The notes: generated from the sequence alone by a model not told the origin. A DNA stretch of 64,000 nucleotides from Cellulosimicrobium funkei (GCF_001019615.1 NZ_JNBQ01000014.1:1-64000); one strand, 5' to 3'; shown: positions 1 to 8,693, numbered from the stretch's first letter. Made by a program: numbers and translations.

Positions 1-858
1 CCCGGCGACGAGCGAGCGCGCGACGAGCTGGTCGTGCAGGTCCTCGGAGAGCCGGCGCGCGGCGAAGGTCGCGACGTCGACGCGCTCGGCGGGCGGGTCG
101 AGCTCGGCGCTCACCGCGACGTCGGGCTCGACGCGGCGGCGCGCGGGCGGGCGCAGGTCCTCGCCGCGCGCGAGCCGGTGGGCCCACGCGCCGAGGTCGC
201 CGAAACGCCCCTCGACGGTCGCGGGCGGCAGGGCCGCGAGCGCCCCGAGCGTGCGCACGCCGAGCCGGCCCAGGAGGTCCACGAGCTCGTCGACCGCGAC
301 GGCGGCGTCCGGCCGGGCGGTGACGTGCACGAGTTCGCGCGCCGGCCGCGGCGCGAGGAACGCGGCGGAGCGGCCGGGCGGGACGACGGCGGCGTCCCGC
401 GCGGCGAGAACGGCCGCGAGGATGCCGTCGGCGACGCCCACCTGGCTCTCGTGCCCGGTGCGCTCGGCGACGCGCGCGACGAGCGCCTCCGCGAGCGCGG
501 CGTCGGAGCCGTGGTACCGGCTCGCCCCGGCGGCGGGCAGGAGCAGCAGGCCGGGCCGGGTGATCTCCAGCCCCGCGACGACGGTCTCGGCCGCGAGCGC
601 GACGGGCTCGAACTCGCGGGCGTCGCGCGCGTCGTCGACGTCGAGCAGCTCGAGCTCGGGGCAGCACTCGCGGGCCCGACGGCGGCGCATGCCCCGGCGC
701 ACGCCCTGGGCGCGGGCGGTCGCGGAGACGGCGACGACGCGGCGGCCGTCGTGCGTCGCGGCGGGGACGTGCGCGGGGACGTCGCGCACCGCCATCGCCG
801 CGAGCACCGGCCAGTCCGGCACCCACAGGGCCGCCGTGCGGGTCGGGCTCGTGGTCAT
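1..858 (-). CDS. imuB: ImuB, Y-family DNA polymerase-like mutasome subunit (3' part cut by window edge)
   Basis: The frame is open from an ATG at 858 to the window edge, giving about 286 residues without a stop. The N-terminus reads ALWVPDWPVLAA, the ImuB signature where true Y-family polymerases have the first catalytic acidic cluster. Where a second acidic pair is expected there is EITRPGLLLLPAAGASRYHG, so the protein is probably catalytically dead. Family knowledge: ImuB links ImuA' and the sliding clamp to the error-prone polymerase DnaE2 in SOS mutagenesis. The start overlaps the stop of imuA' (ATGA), so the pair is translationally coupled under the SOS box at 1955-1970. A dnaE2 gene may follow beyond the edge, which I cannot see. 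Confidence 0.9.
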   Translation of the reverse strand, partial: MTTSPTRTAALWVPDWPVLAAMAVRDVPAHVPAATHDGRRVVAVSATARAQGVRRGMRRRRARECCPELELLDVDDARDAREFEPVALAAETVVAGLEITRPGLLLLPAAGASRYHGSDAALAEALVARVAERTGHESQVGVADGILAAVLAARDAAVVPPGRSAAFLAPRPARELVHVTARPDAAVAVDELVDLLGRLGVRTLGALAALPPATVEGRFGDLGAWAHRLARGEDLRPPARRRVEPDVAVSAELDPPAERVDVATFAARRLSEDLHDQLVARSLVAG

Positions 859-1874
859 CCGACGAGCCGGAGCCGGGAGGGCCGGTCAGGGTCGTCGACC
901 CGGCCGGCGTCGGTGACCACGGCCTCGGCGTCGGGCCGGGTGCCCCGGACGTCCTCGGCGAGGAACGCGGGCCAGTCCTCGTGGGCGAGCGGGAGCTCGA
1001 CCTCGACCCGCGTGGGGCGCGCGGCACCCCCGCGGCCCGCGCGCTCGACGACGAGGGTGCGACGGCGCAGCCAGCCCGCCCCGCGGTCCGCACCGGACCA
1101 GCCGCCGCCGGTCACGGTGAGCGCGACGTGCGCGCCCGGCCACGTCCCCGCGGCGACGAGCAGCGCCCCGCGCTCCCGCGCCCGCGCGGCCAGGCGCCGT
1201 CGGTCGGCGTCGGTGAGGGCGGCGTCGGGCCCGACGACCACGACGTCCAGGCCGTCGACGAGCGCAGCGATCGCGAGCGCCGCGTCCGGCCCGGGCCGCG
1301 GGACGAGGACGACGCGGTCGAGGTCCGCGCCGGCGTCGGCGGCCGCGAGCAGCCCGACCGCGGGGAACCCGACGGCGGCGGTCCACGCCCCGGCCCGCGA
1401 CGGCCGCGCGACGAGCGCGAGCAGGAGGCTCGTCGACCCGCGCACCGCCAGCACGGTGCCGCGCTGCAGGGCACCGAGCGGCAGGAGCGGGGCGAGCGCG
1501 TCGTGCACCGGCCACGCCCGCTCGTCCGGGATCACGTCCCGGCTCGGGTCACGCCTCGCGACGTGGCGGCCGCGAGCGCGCGCCGGGCGCTCGGCCGGCG
1601 CGACAGGGGCCGGGCGGGCGGCCGCCGCCGAGGAGACGTCGACGAGCGGGACGTCGGCGAGCGAGACCGTGTCGGCGAGCGGGACCGTGTCGGCGCGCGG
1701 GACGGCGGCCGGTGCTGCCGGGACCGCGGGTGCGACGACCGGGCGGTGTCGGCGGACGCCCGTACGCTCCTCCGCGCGGCGCAGGACGGCACGGGCGCGC
1801 TCGGCCTTGTCGACGGCCGCAGCCGTCGGGCCTGGTGCCCCCGCCCGTTCGGCGGGGTCGGCGAGAAGGGTCAT
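855..1874 (-). CDS. imuA: ImuA'-like SOS mutagenesis protein
   Basis: 339 residues starting at ATG 1874, eight bases after a strong GGGAGG ribosome site. The first 120 residues are low-complexity and Ala/Pro/Arg-rich. The remainder is a degenerate RecA-like fold, with LLPLGALQRGTVLAVRGSTSLLLALVA-type beta strands and the C-terminal RRRTLVVERAGRG strand seen in actinobacterial ImuA' proteins. No clean Walker A is visible, as expected for this family. It overlaps imuB by four bases. A perfect SOS box lies about 80 bp upstream. Its role, inferred from the mycobacterial homologue, is to help load or stabilise the ImuB-DnaE2 translesion complex. The exact start is well supported by the ribosome site. 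Confidence 0.85.
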   Translation of the reverse strand: MTLLADPAERAGAPGPTAAAVDKAERARAVLRRAEERTGVRRHRPVVAPAVPAAPAAVPRADTVPLADTVSLADVPLVDVSSAAAARPAPVAPAERPARARGRHVARRDPSRDVIPDERAWPVHDALAPLLPLGALQRGTVLAVRGSTSLLLALVARPSRAGAWTAAVGFPAVGLLAAADAGADLDRVVLVPRPGPDAALAIAALVDGLDVVVVGPDAALTDADRRRLAARARERGALLVAAGTWPGAHVALTVTGGGWSGADRGAGWLRRRTLVVERAGRGGAARPTRVEVELPLAHEDWPAFLAEDVRGTRPDAEAVVTDAGRVDDPDRPSRLRLVG

Positions 1875-2248
1875 CTCGCCTCCCGGGATGCTGCTCGGAC
1901 GGGACGCGCACCGCGCGTCGACTGCTGGGGGCGTCGTTCTGCACCCGCCATCGTTCGAACAGACGTTCGAACACTTCCAGTGAACGACCGCCGTCGCGGG
2001 GTGTCAACTCCGCAGGTGAGAGCCGTCGGCTTCGTCCGAGATGCCCGCCGCAACTCTCGACCGTCGATCGAAGGTTGACCCCAACCCTCGACCTCTACCT
2101 GAACCTCCTCCCTGCCGAACCTGGGGTCGCAGTCCGTCCGGCGTGCGGCACGAGCCACGAGCCACGAGCGCATGCCCGGCGAGAGCAGGCGCATGCTCGG
2201 CATCCGGCCCTCCCCGCACGGTGCCCCGCCGGATGGCAGGCTGACGCC
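1875..2248. other. Divergent intergenic region, imuA' / YbaK
   Basis: 374 bp between divergent genes. It holds the SOS box for imuA' on the left and a CAGGCT -10-like hexamer (2237-2242) six bases before the YbaK start on the right. No RNA gene or repeat is evident. The central part has a run of short gagcc/ctcgacc words without clear symmetry. Confidence 0.6.
1955..1970 (-). promoter_or_regulatory. SOS box (LexA operator) of imuA'-imuB
   Basis: TCGAAC-agac-GTTCGA is a perfect 6-4-6 palindrome and an exact match to the actinobacterial LexA box pattern TCGAACNNNNGTTCGA. It lies 81 bp upstream of the imuA' start, as expected for a damage-inducible promoter. Confidence 0.93.
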
Positions 2249-2830
2249 ATGGACGCCCGCACGACCCTGCCCACGCTCGGCTCGCTCACCTGGGAGCCGG
2301 CGCTCGACCACCTCGACCTCGTCGCCCCCGTGACCGCCGACGCGCTGCGCCGCTGGGCCGAGGCCGACCCGGACGTCGCGGCGCTCGTCGCCGTGACGGA
2401 GATCGATCCCGACCTCGCGGACACCGCGACGCTCAACGCCGCGTTCGACCTGCCCGTCGAGGCGTCGGCGAACTGCGTCGTCGTGGGCGGCGCACGCGCG
2501 GGCGACGAGCGGATCGCCGCCGCCGTGGTGCGCGCGCACACGCGCGCCGACGTCAACACGCGCGTCCGCAAGCTGTTGGACGTGCGCAAGGCGTCGTTCC
2601 TGCCGACCGACCGCGCGACGGCCGAGTCCGGGATGGAGTACGGCGGCATCACGCCCGTCGGGCTCCCGGACGGGTGGCGCGTGCTCGTCGACTCACGCGT
2701 CGTGACGGACGGTGAGCTCGCGCTGATCGGCAGCGGCGTGCGGCGTTCGAAGCTGCTCCTCCCCGGCGGCCTGCTCGGGCTCCTGCCCGGCGTCGAGGTC
2801 GTCGAGGACCTGGCCGTCCCGGTCGCCTGA
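2249..2830 (+). CDS. YbaK/EbsC-family aminoacyl-tRNA deacylase
   Basis: 193 residues from ATG 2249. The C-terminal two thirds carry the YbaK/prolyl-tRNA editing fold: SANCVVVGGARAGDERI, KLLDVRKASFLP and ESGMEYGGITPVGLPDGW, the last being the conserved Gly-rich stretch around the substrate pocket. The family hydrolyses mischarged aminoacyl-tRNAs (for example Cys- or Ala-tRNA-Pro) in the cytoplasm. No tRNA synthetase domain is attached, so it would act in trans. The start has no clear ribosome site, but a CAGGCT hexamer six bases upstream suggests a leaderless message. A strong hairpin terminator follows directly. Substrate specificity cannot be read from sequence. Confidence 0.85.
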   Translation: MDARTTLPTLGSLTWEPALDHLDLVAPVTADALRRWAEADPDVAALVAVTEIDPDLADTATLNAAFDLPVEASANCVVVGGARAGDERIAAAVVRAHTRADVNTRVRKLLDVRKASFLPTDRATAESGMEYGGITPVGLPDGWRVLVDSRVVTDGELALIGSGVRRSKLLLPGGLLGLLPGVEVVEDLAVPVA

Positions 2831-2843
2831 CCCGCCCCACCCT

Positions 2844-2881
2844 GCCGAGCACGACATGACGACCTCCATGTCGTGCTCGGC
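2844..2881. terminator. Bidirectional hairpin terminator
   Basis: A perfect 15-bp stem (2844-2858 with 2867-2881, arm gccgagcacgacatg) and an 8-nt loop between the convergent YbaK and helR genes. There is no long T tract, which is usual in high-GC actinobacteria. Confidence 0.85.
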
Positions 2882-2890
2882 GGGGGATCG

Positions 2891-5140
2891 TCAGCGTTCG
2901 AGGACGACGAGCCGCTGCGTCGCGCGCGTCATCGCGACGTAGCGGTCCACGGCGCCCTCGACGCCGTCGCCGAATCCCTGCGGGTCCACGAGGACGACGA
3001 GGTCGAACTCGAGGCCCTTCGCCGTCTCGGGCGTGAGCACCTGCACGCGCGACGCCCCGTCCTCGCCGAGCCGCGCCGAGACCGACTCGGTCGACACCGC
3101 GACGGAGCCCGCGCCACCGATCACGCAGGCCGTGCCCTCGGCGTGCTCGGCGAGCCAGCCGTCGAGCACCCCGTCGAGGTCCGCGACCGCGCCGTAGGCG
3201 ACCGGCACGCCCGTGCTGCGGACCGACGTCGGGACGTTGGCGTCCGGGAGCGCGGCCCGGATGACGGGCTCCGCCGCCGCCATGACCTCCTGCGGCGTGC
3301 GGTAGTTGACGCTCAGCGACGTTTCCGCGACCCGGTCGAACCCGACGCGCCCGAGCCGTTCGCTCCACCCCTCCGCGAACCCGTGACGCGCCTGCGCGCG
3401 GTCCCCCACCACCGTGACGCTGCGGGACGGGCAGCGGCTCAGCACCATCTGCCACTCGGCGTCGGTCAGTTCCTGCGCCTCGTCCACGACGACGTGCGCG
3501 AACGGGCCGGCGAGCCGGTCGGGCGTCGCCGTGACCATCGCCCCCTCGTCGACGAGCGCGTCGCGCAGGTCCTGCCCCTTGAGCATCGTCATGACCATGA
3601 GCTCGCTGTCGTCGGACGCGACGAGGTGGTCGACGACGTCGTCCATGCGGGCCCGCTCGGCCGCCGCGGCCGCCGCGTTGCGGCGACGGCGACGCGACGC
3701 CCCCGGGTCGCCCAGGCGCTGCCGGGCGGCGTCGAGCAGCGGCAGGTCCGCCGTCGTCCAGGCCTGCGCGTCCGGGCGCTGGAGCGCGCGCACCTCCTCG
3801 GGCGTGAGCGACGGCGCGCACAGGCGCAGGTAGGCGGGCACCGACCACAGGTCGGCCACGAGGTCCGTCGCCTCGACGAGCGGCCACGCGCGGTCGAACG
3901 CGGCACCGAGCGCGCGGTGGCCGCGCAGGGCACGGCGCACGTCGTGGGCGTCGAGGTCCACGCCGTCCTCCGCGGCGCCCCCGCACGCCTTGTCCACGAG
4001 GATCTCGACGAGCGCGGCCCAGACGTCGTCGCGCGCCTCGTTGTGCGGGGTGCCGGGGTCCACGGACTCGAACGCCTCCGCCCAGTCGGCGGTGGAGAGC
4101 CAGACGTCGGCCCACGGCGTCTCGACCTCCATCCCCTCGGTCGGTGGGCGCTCGGAGAAGCGCACCGCCGGCTCGATCGCGGCGACGAGCTCGGTGGACG
4201 CCTTGAGCCGGGCGACCTCGGGGTCGGTCTCCTCGCGCGCCGCGGCGCCCTCCGGGACGAGGTCCCGGAGCGTGCACGTCTGCACGCCCTCCTCGCCGAG
4301 CCCCGGCAGCACGTCGGCCACGTACGCGAGGTACGGGCGGCTCGGCCCGACGACGAGGACGCCCCCGTGGCCCTCGCCCACCCGGGGGTCGGCGTAGAGC
4401 AGGTAGGCCGCGCGGTGCAGCGCCACGACGGTCTTGCCCGTGCCGGGGCCGCCGTCGACGACGAGCGCGCCGCGCGAGCCCGCGCGCACGATCGCGTCCT
4501 GGTCCGCCTGGATCGTGCCGAGCACGTCGCGCATGCGCGGCGACCGGCTCGCACCGAGGCTCGCGACGAACGCCGACTGGTCGTCGAGCGCCGCGCCCGA
4601 CCCCGCGCCGTCGGGCACGAGCTCCTCGTCCCAGTAGTCGGTGACACGGCCGCGCGCCCAGCGGTAGCGGCGGCGCGCCGCGAGGCCGAGCGGGTGCGCG
4701 GGCGTCGCCGCGAAGTACGGCTCGGCGGCGGGCGAGCGCCAGTCGACGAGCAGCCGCTCCCCCGCCGGGTCCGTGAGGCCCACGCGACCGACGTACACGG
4801 GCTCCGACCCGTCGGCGAAGGTCATGCGACCCAGGCACAGGTCCACGCCGTAGCGCTGGAGCAGCCGCAGCCGGCTGCTGAGCCGGTGGATCTCCTGGTC
4901 GCGCTCGAGCGCCCCGGTCCCGCTCCCGCCGGGCGCGCGGCGCGCCGCGTCGAGGCGCTGCGAGAGGTCCGCGACGGAGTGCTCGAGGCTCGCCGCGATG
5001 GCGGCGAAGTGCCGCTCGTCGGCGTCGACGAGCGCGGGGTCGGCCTTCGCGGCCAGGCGGTCGGGGAGGTCGAAGACCCGTGCGGGCCTGGGGGTGGGAC
5101 GGTCGGTCGGGCGGTCGGCGGTCACGGGGGCGTCGGGCAA
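2891..5140 (-). CDS. helR: HelR, RNA polymerase recycling/rifamycin-protection ATPase
   Basis: 749 residues from a TTG at 5140, with GGAG nine bases upstream. A GTG at 5125 is an alternative start (744 residues). The N-terminus RVFDLPDRLAAKADPALVD is the hallmark of the HelR branch of HelD proteins. An N-terminal helical arm is followed by LLVDWRSPAAEPYF, Walker A GGPGTGKT near residue 230, VVVDEAQEL (Walker B) and the C-terminal ETAKGLEFDLVVLVD and RYVAMTRATQRL superfamily 1 motifs. Family knowledge: HelD-type ATPases push arms into RNA polymerase to release nucleic acid, and HelR additionally displaces bound rifamycins. The palindrome at 5223-5247 upstream supports rifamycin-responsive control. 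Flanking hairpins on both sides suggest a single-gene transcript. Confidence 0.9.
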   Translation of the reverse strand: MPDAPVTADRPTDRPTPRPARVFDLPDRLAAKADPALVDADERHFAAIAASLEHSVADLSQRLDAARRAPGGSGTGALERDQEIHRLSSRLRLLQRYGVDLCLGRMTFADGSEPVYVGRVGLTDPAGERLLVDWRSPAAEPYFAATPAHPLGLAARRRYRWARGRVTDYWDEELVPDGAGSGAALDDQSAFVASLGASRSPRMRDVLGTIQADQDAIVRAGSRGALVVDGGPGTGKTVVALHRAAYLLYADPRVGEGHGGVLVVGPSRPYLAYVADVLPGLGEEGVQTCTLRDLVPEGAAAREETDPEVARLKASTELVAAIEPAVRFSERPPTEGMEVETPWADVWLSTADWAEAFESVDPGTPHNEARDDVWAALVEILVDKACGGAAEDGVDLDAHDVRRALRGHRALGAAFDRAWPLVEATDLVADLWSVPAYLRLCAPSLTPEEVRALQRPDAQAWTTADLPLLDAARQRLGDPGASRRRRRNAAAAAAERARMDDVVDHLVASDDSELMVMTMLKGQDLRDALVDEGAMVTATPDRLAGPFAHVVVDEAQELTDAEWQMVLSRCPSRSVTVVGDRAQARHGFAEGWSERLGRVGFDRVAETSLSVNYRTPQEVMAAAEPVIRAALPDANVPTSVRSTGVPVAYGAVADLDGVLDGWLAEHAEGTACVIGGAGSVAVSTESVSARLGEDGASRVQVLTPETAKGLEFDLVVLVDPQGFGDGVEGAVDRYVAMTRATQRLVVLER

Positions 5141-5208
5141 CGTTATCAGCTCCGGTCCGAGGTCCAGCGGGGACGGCGCGGACCACGACGACCCACGCAC
5201 GAGCGGAG

Positions 5209-5239
5209 ATTCTGCGCCCCCAGGGGGGCCTTGCCGCAA
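5209..5239 (-). promoter_or_regulatory. Putative helR promoter embedded in the palindrome
   Basis: On the minus strand TTGCGG (5239-5234) lies inside the palindrome, followed 19 bp later by CAGAAT (5214-5209), four of six matches to the -10 consensus. This would start transcription near 5203, leaving a leader of about 60 nt before helR. Confidence 0.45.
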
Positions 5240-5247
5240 GACCCCCC
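5223..5247. promoter_or_regulatory. 25-bp palindrome resembling a rifamycin-associated element (RAE)
   Basis: Arms 5223-5234 and 5236-5247 around a single central C. The core is CTTGC-C-GCAAG, flanked by GGGGGG and CCCCCC runs, with one mismatch (C5229/A5241). It lies about 85 bp upstream of helR. Rifamycin-inactivating and protecting genes of actinobacteria are known to be preceded by such a G-tract/TTGC-GCAA/C-tract inverted repeat. I identify it from memory of that element and from position, not by alignment. Confidence 0.75.
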
Positions 5248-5259
5248 GTGCGCTATACC
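5231..5259 (+). promoter_or_regulatory. Possible divergent promoter from the same palindrome
   Basis: On the plus strand TTGCCG (5231-5236) and TATACC (5254-5259) are separated by 17 bp, a good sigma-A geometry. Its transcript would run straight into the perfect hairpin at 5262-5291, and no plus-strand gene follows. Confidence 0.35.
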
Positions 5260-5261
5260 TT

Positions 5262-5291
5262 GGAAAGGGAGGCCGGTCGGCCTCCCTTTCC
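5262..5291. terminator. Perfect 13-bp hairpin next to the RAE-like palindrome
   Basis: ggaaagggaggcc (5262-5274) pairs exactly with 5279-5291 across the 4-nt loop ggtc. It could terminate the possible plus-strand transcript from 5254, or be a second stop for the siderophore-interacting-protein transcript. It has no associated gene. Confidence 0.55.
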
Positions 5292-5360
5292 TGTTCCCGT
5301 CGCCGACCAGGATCGGACCCGCGCGGACGCGGCCACGTCCACGACGATGAGCCGAGATGC

Positions 5361-5396
5361 GAGAAGTGGCCCCTCACCGCGCTCGGTGAGGGGCCA
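5361..5396. terminator. Hairpin terminator after the siderophore-interacting protein gene
   Basis: A perfect 16-bp stem, aagtggcccctcaccg (5361-5376) with 5381-5396, and a 4-nt loop. It is followed on both sides by short A/T-containing tracts. It lies 23 bp after the stop of the minus-strand gene ending at 5419. Confidence 0.88.
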
Positions 5397-5418
5397 CTTT
5401 CTCGTCTCGTGGAGCGCG

Positions 5419-6411
5419 TCAGCTCTCGGCGCGGCCCTCTCGCCAGTAGCCCATGAACGCGACGGCGCGGCGGTCGACGCCGAGGTCGGTGACGAGGTGG
5501 CGGCGCAGCGTCTTGATCGCGCTCGCCTCGCCCGCGAGCCACGCGTAGAGGACGGTGTCCTCTTCGAGCAGCCCGGGGACCTCCCAGAGGATCGACGCGT
5601 CGACGTCGACGTCCTCGAGGTCCTCGGCCGTGCGGCACTGGGCGGGCGGGTCGGTCCCGAGGACGCCCGCGCCGAGGATGCGCTCGGCGGCCTCCTTGAC
5701 GGCGGGCACGAGGCGCGCGCCATGGGCGTCGCGCTCCCCGCCGGGGGCGTCGTCGCGGGCCAGGAACGTCACGCGCACCCCGGGCGGCGTGACGAGGTCG
5801 CGCGCGTCGCCCACGTGCGGCACCTCGACGTAGACCTCGCCCCACGCGTGGGCGGGCAGGTCCTCGCAGATCGCGGCGATCGCGGGCAGCGCCGTCTCGT
5901 CGCCCGCGAGCAGGAGCGCGTGCGGGCGCGTGGGCGGGCGGAACTCGATGCCGCCGGCCGGGCCGTCGAACGTGGCGTCCGGGCCGAGCAGGACGAGCGG
6001 CGTGCCGACCTCGGCGGCGAGCGCCCAGCGCGACGCGGGGCCGGCGTCGCCGTGCAGCACGACGTCGACGTCGACCTCGCGCGCCTCGGGGCGCACCGCG
6101 ACGGTCGTGTAGGTGCGCAGCGGGTTGCGGCGCTCCTCCGGCTGGTCGCGCCACGCGGCGTACCAGGACTCGGCGTCGCGCACGAGGTGCTCGTAGCCGC
6201 CGTCGGGCGCGGGGAGCACGAACTTGATCCGCACGTCGAGGCCCGGGTCCCCGAAGAGGTCGAGCTCGGGGCCGGTGAACGTGAACCGGCGGAAGCTGGG
6301 CGTGAGCTGCTCGACGCGCGCCACCTCGACGTCGAAGAAGCGCCACGGCGCGGTCGCCCGAGCGACGGGGCGACGGGCTCGGGTGCGGGGTGCGACGACG
6401 GTCTGGCTCAC
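5419..6411 (-). CDS. Siderophore-interacting protein (FAD-dependent ferric-siderophore reductase)
   Basis: 330 residues from GTG 6411. The FAD-binding barrel carries [14 protein letters not shown] and [11 protein letters not shown], followed by a ferredoxin-reductase-like NAD(P)H domain ([15 protein letters not shown]). The typical SIP ending [18 protein letters not shown]...GYWREGR is present. The family reduces Fe(III)-siderophores in the cytoplasm to release iron. The gene has its own iron box directly before the start, with a TAGGTT -10 hexamer (6429-6424) inside the box, so repression by iron-loaded DtxR/IdeR is expected. It lies downstream of the ABC uptake genes on the same strand but is transcribed separately. 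A strong terminator follows. Confidence 0.93.
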   Translation of the reverse strand: MSQTVVAPRTRARRPVARATAPWRFFDVEVARVEQLTPSFRRFTFTGPELDLFGDPGLDVRIKFVLPAPDGGYEHLVRDAESWYAAWRDQPEERRNPLRTYTTVAVRPEAREVDVDVVLHGDAGPASRWALAAEVGTPLVLLGPDATFDGPAGGIEFRPPTRPHALLLAGDETALPAIAAICEDLPAHAWGEVYVEVPHVGDARDLVTPPGVRVTFLARDDAPGGERDAHGARLVPAVKEAAERILGAGVLGTDPPAQCRTAEDLEDVDVDASILWEVPGLLEEDTVLYAWLAGEASAIKTLRRHLVTDLGVDRRAVAFMGYWREGRAES

Positions 6412-6430
6412 ACAGGTGAGGCTAACCTAC
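6412..6430 (-). promoter_or_regulatory. DtxR/IdeR iron box of the siderophore-interacting protein gene
   Basis: The 19-bp site acAGGTGAGGCTAACCTAc matches 15 of 19 positions of the TWAGGTWAGSCTWACCTWA consensus. It abuts the GTG start and covers the TAGGTT -10 hexamer, so bound repressor would block initiation. Confidence 0.85.
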
Positions 6431-6491
6431 GCACCCTCACCGGGGTCAACCCGTCCGGGACGCGGACCCGGCTCCGGCACCGTGAGACGCG

Positions 6492-8693
6492 TCACGCTCC
6501 CCGACCGCGGCTGCGCCACAGCAGGTAGACGAAGTACGGCGCGCCCAGGAGGGCCGTGCCGAGGCCCGCGGGGATCTGCTCGGGGGCGATGACGACGCGA
6601 CCGAGCGTGTCCGCGACGGACACCAGGAGCGCGCCGAGCAGCATCGCGACCGGGACGACCCGGCCGTGCCGCGCGCCGACCAGCGCCCGTGCGGCGTGCG
6701 GCGCGACGAGGCCCACGAACGCGAGCGCCCCGATCGCGCACACGGCCGCGGCCGTGAGCAGCGCCGCAGCCGCGAGCAGCAGCAGGCGCGTGCGGTCGAG
6801 CGCGACGCCGAGGACGCGCGGGGTGTCGTCGTCGAGCGCCAGCACGTCGAGGTCGCGGCGGTAGACGGCGGCCAGCGGCGTGAGGACGAGCAGCGCGAGC
6901 GCGACGGGGATGAGCTGCTCGAGCGTGCGCCCGTACGTGGAGCCGGAGAGCCACGTGAGCGCGAGGTTGACGTCCCACGGCGCGACGACGACCACGAGGA
7001 GCGTGATGAGCGCCATGACCCCGGCCTGGGCGCCGATGCCGATGAGCACGAGCCGGTCGGAGCTGAGCCCGCCGCGGTAGGAGAGCCCGTACACGAGGCC
7101 GAACACCACGAATGCCCCGATGGCCGCCGCGGCGGACATGGGCCAGATCCCGACGCCGGGGACGAGGAGGATCATCGTCACGGCCCCGAGCCCGGCGCCC
7201 GACGTCACACCGAGCAGGCTGGGCTCGGCGAGCGGGTTGCGGCACACGGCCTGCACGATCGTCCCGGCGAGCGCGAGCGCCGCACCGGCCAGGAGCGCAG
7301 CGAGGACGCGCGGGAAGCGCTGGTCGAGGACGAACGTCACGTGCCGTCCGGCGAGCCCGTTCCACCAGTTGGCCACGTCGCCCAGCAGCACGACCCGGTC
7401 GCCGAGCAGCAGGCCCGCGACCGCGGCCGCGGCGACGGCGAGCGACAGGACGACGACGACCACGAGCACGGCCCGTCGCGCGCGCGGGCGGGACAGCGAC
7501 CCGTGCGCGCCGCGCGACGACGCCGGCCCGGAGTCGCGCAGGCGCCGCGCGAGCCAGATGAGGAGGATCGCGCCGAGGACGGTCGTCACGATGCCGGTCG
7601 GCACGGCGATGGACAGCATGCCCGGCAGCAGCAGGCGGAGCAGCACGTCGGCGCCCAGGACGACGACCACCCCGACGATCGCCGCGAACGGCAGGAGCAG
7701 CACGTGCCGCCCGAGCCCGGGCACCCGGCGCGCGACGAGCCGCGCCACGACCGGTGCGGCGAGTCCGACGAAGCCGACCGGTCCCGCGACCGTCACCGCG
7801 ATCGAGGCCAGGAGGACGGCCACGAGGACGGACAGGACGCGCGTGCGGCGCACGTCGACGCCGAGGACGGTCGCGGCGTCGTCCCCGAGACCGAGGAGGT
7901 CGAGGCGGCGGGAGAGGAGGAGCGCGGCGAGGACGCCGACCACGACGACGGGCGTCGCCATCGAGACCGTGCGCGTGCCCGACTGGACGATGGACCCGCT
8001 CCCCCACGCGAACAGGCCCATCGTCTCCTGCTCGAACAGCACGAGGAGGACCATCGTCAGGGAGTGCAGCGCGAGCATGATCGCCGACCCGGCGAGCACG
8101 AGCCGGGTCGGGCCGTCGGCGCCGCCGCGCGCGAGGACGAGCACGAGCCCGGCCGCGGCGAGCCCGCCGAGGAACGCGAGGCCGCCCTGGAGGTAGAACG
8201 GGATCGAGATGCCGAACGCCGCGACGACCACGACCGTGAGGTAGGCGCCCGCGTTGACCGCGAGGGTGTCGGGCGACGCGAGCGGGTTGCGCGCGACCGA
8301 CTGGAGCACCGCACCGGCGACGCCGAGCGCGACGCCCAGCAGCAGGCCCGCCAGGAGCCGCGGCACGCGCGAGGCGACGAGGACGGCGACCGTCTGGTCG
8401 ACGCCGTCGCCCCCGGTCGCCAGGCGCAGCAGGTCGAGCGGGCCGACGTCGGCCGTGCCCTGCGTGAGGTGCACGGCGGCGAGCACCGCCGCGACGACGA
8501 CCGCCACCACGAACGCCCCCGCGATCCCGAGGCGAGACGTCCTCGGGCGGGGCACGGTCGTCGCCGTGCCGGCGCCGTCGCCCGCGCGCCCGCCGTCGGC
8601 GGTCCCGTCGGTGCCCGGGACGACGGCCGGAGCCGGGTCCTCCAGGAGGAGGGTGTCCGGCTCCGCCGTCGTGCGCTGCTCGCGCCGCGTCAC
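6492..8693 (-). CDS. Fused double FecCD-family iron-siderophore ABC permease
   Basis: 733 residues, about twice a normal FecC/FecD subunit, so two permeases are joined head to tail as in FhuB. After a Thr/Pro-rich cytoplasmic N-tail, half one starts with GAFVVAVVVAAVLAAVHL and carries RNPLASPDTL. A charged linker near residue 370 leads into half two, with RNPLAEPSLLGVTSGAG. Both halves end with the LVGLVAP-type GLAAPVVARL / GLVAPHAARAL segments that contact the ATPase. About 20 membrane helices are expected. It would import ferric siderophore with the lipoprotein at 8770-9771 and the ATPase at 9883-10743. The start is GTG 8693, with GAGGA upstream. Confidence 0.92.
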   Translation of the reverse strand: MTRREQRTTAEPDTLLLEDPAPAVVPGTDGTADGGRAGDGAGTATTVPRPRTSRLGIAGAFVVAVVVAAVLAAVHLTQGTADVGPLDLLRLATGGDGVDQTVAVLVASRVPRLLAGLLLGVALGVAGAVLQSVARNPLASPDTLAVNAGAYLTVVVVAAFGISIPFYLQGGLAFLGGLAAAGLVLVLARGGADGPTRLVLAGSAIMLALHSLTMVLLVLFEQETMGLFAWGSGSIVQSGTRTVSMATPVVVVGVLAALLLSRRLDLLGLGDDAATVLGVDVRRTRVLSVLVAVLLASIAVTVAGPVGFVGLAAPVVARLVARRVPGLGRHVLLLPFAAIVGVVVVLGADVLLRLLLPGMLSIAVPTGIVTTVLGAILLIWLARRLRDSGPASSRGAHGSLSRPRARRAVLVVVVVLSLAVAAAAVAGLLLGDRVVLLGDVANWWNGLAGRHVTFVLDQRFPRVLAALLAGAALALAGTIVQAVCRNPLAEPSLLGVTSGAGLGAVTMILLVPGVGIWPMSAAAAIGAFVVFGLVYGLSYRGGLSSDRLVLIGIGAQAGVMALITLLVVVVAPWDVNLALTWLSGSTYGRTLEQLIPVALALLVLTPLAAVYRRDLDVLALDDDTPRVLGVALDRTRLLLLAAAALLTAAAVCAIGALAFVGLVAPHAARALVGARHGRVVPVAMLLGALLVSVADTLGRVVIAPEQIPAGLGTALLGAPYFVYLLWRSRGRGA

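Noticed and set aside
2873-5350. A very long open frame antisense to helR (and similar long antisense frames opposite most genes)
   Set aside because: Arg/Ala/Pro-rich translations without domains. They arise because GC-rich codons on one strand leave few stops on the other. The opposite strand has clear motifs in every case.
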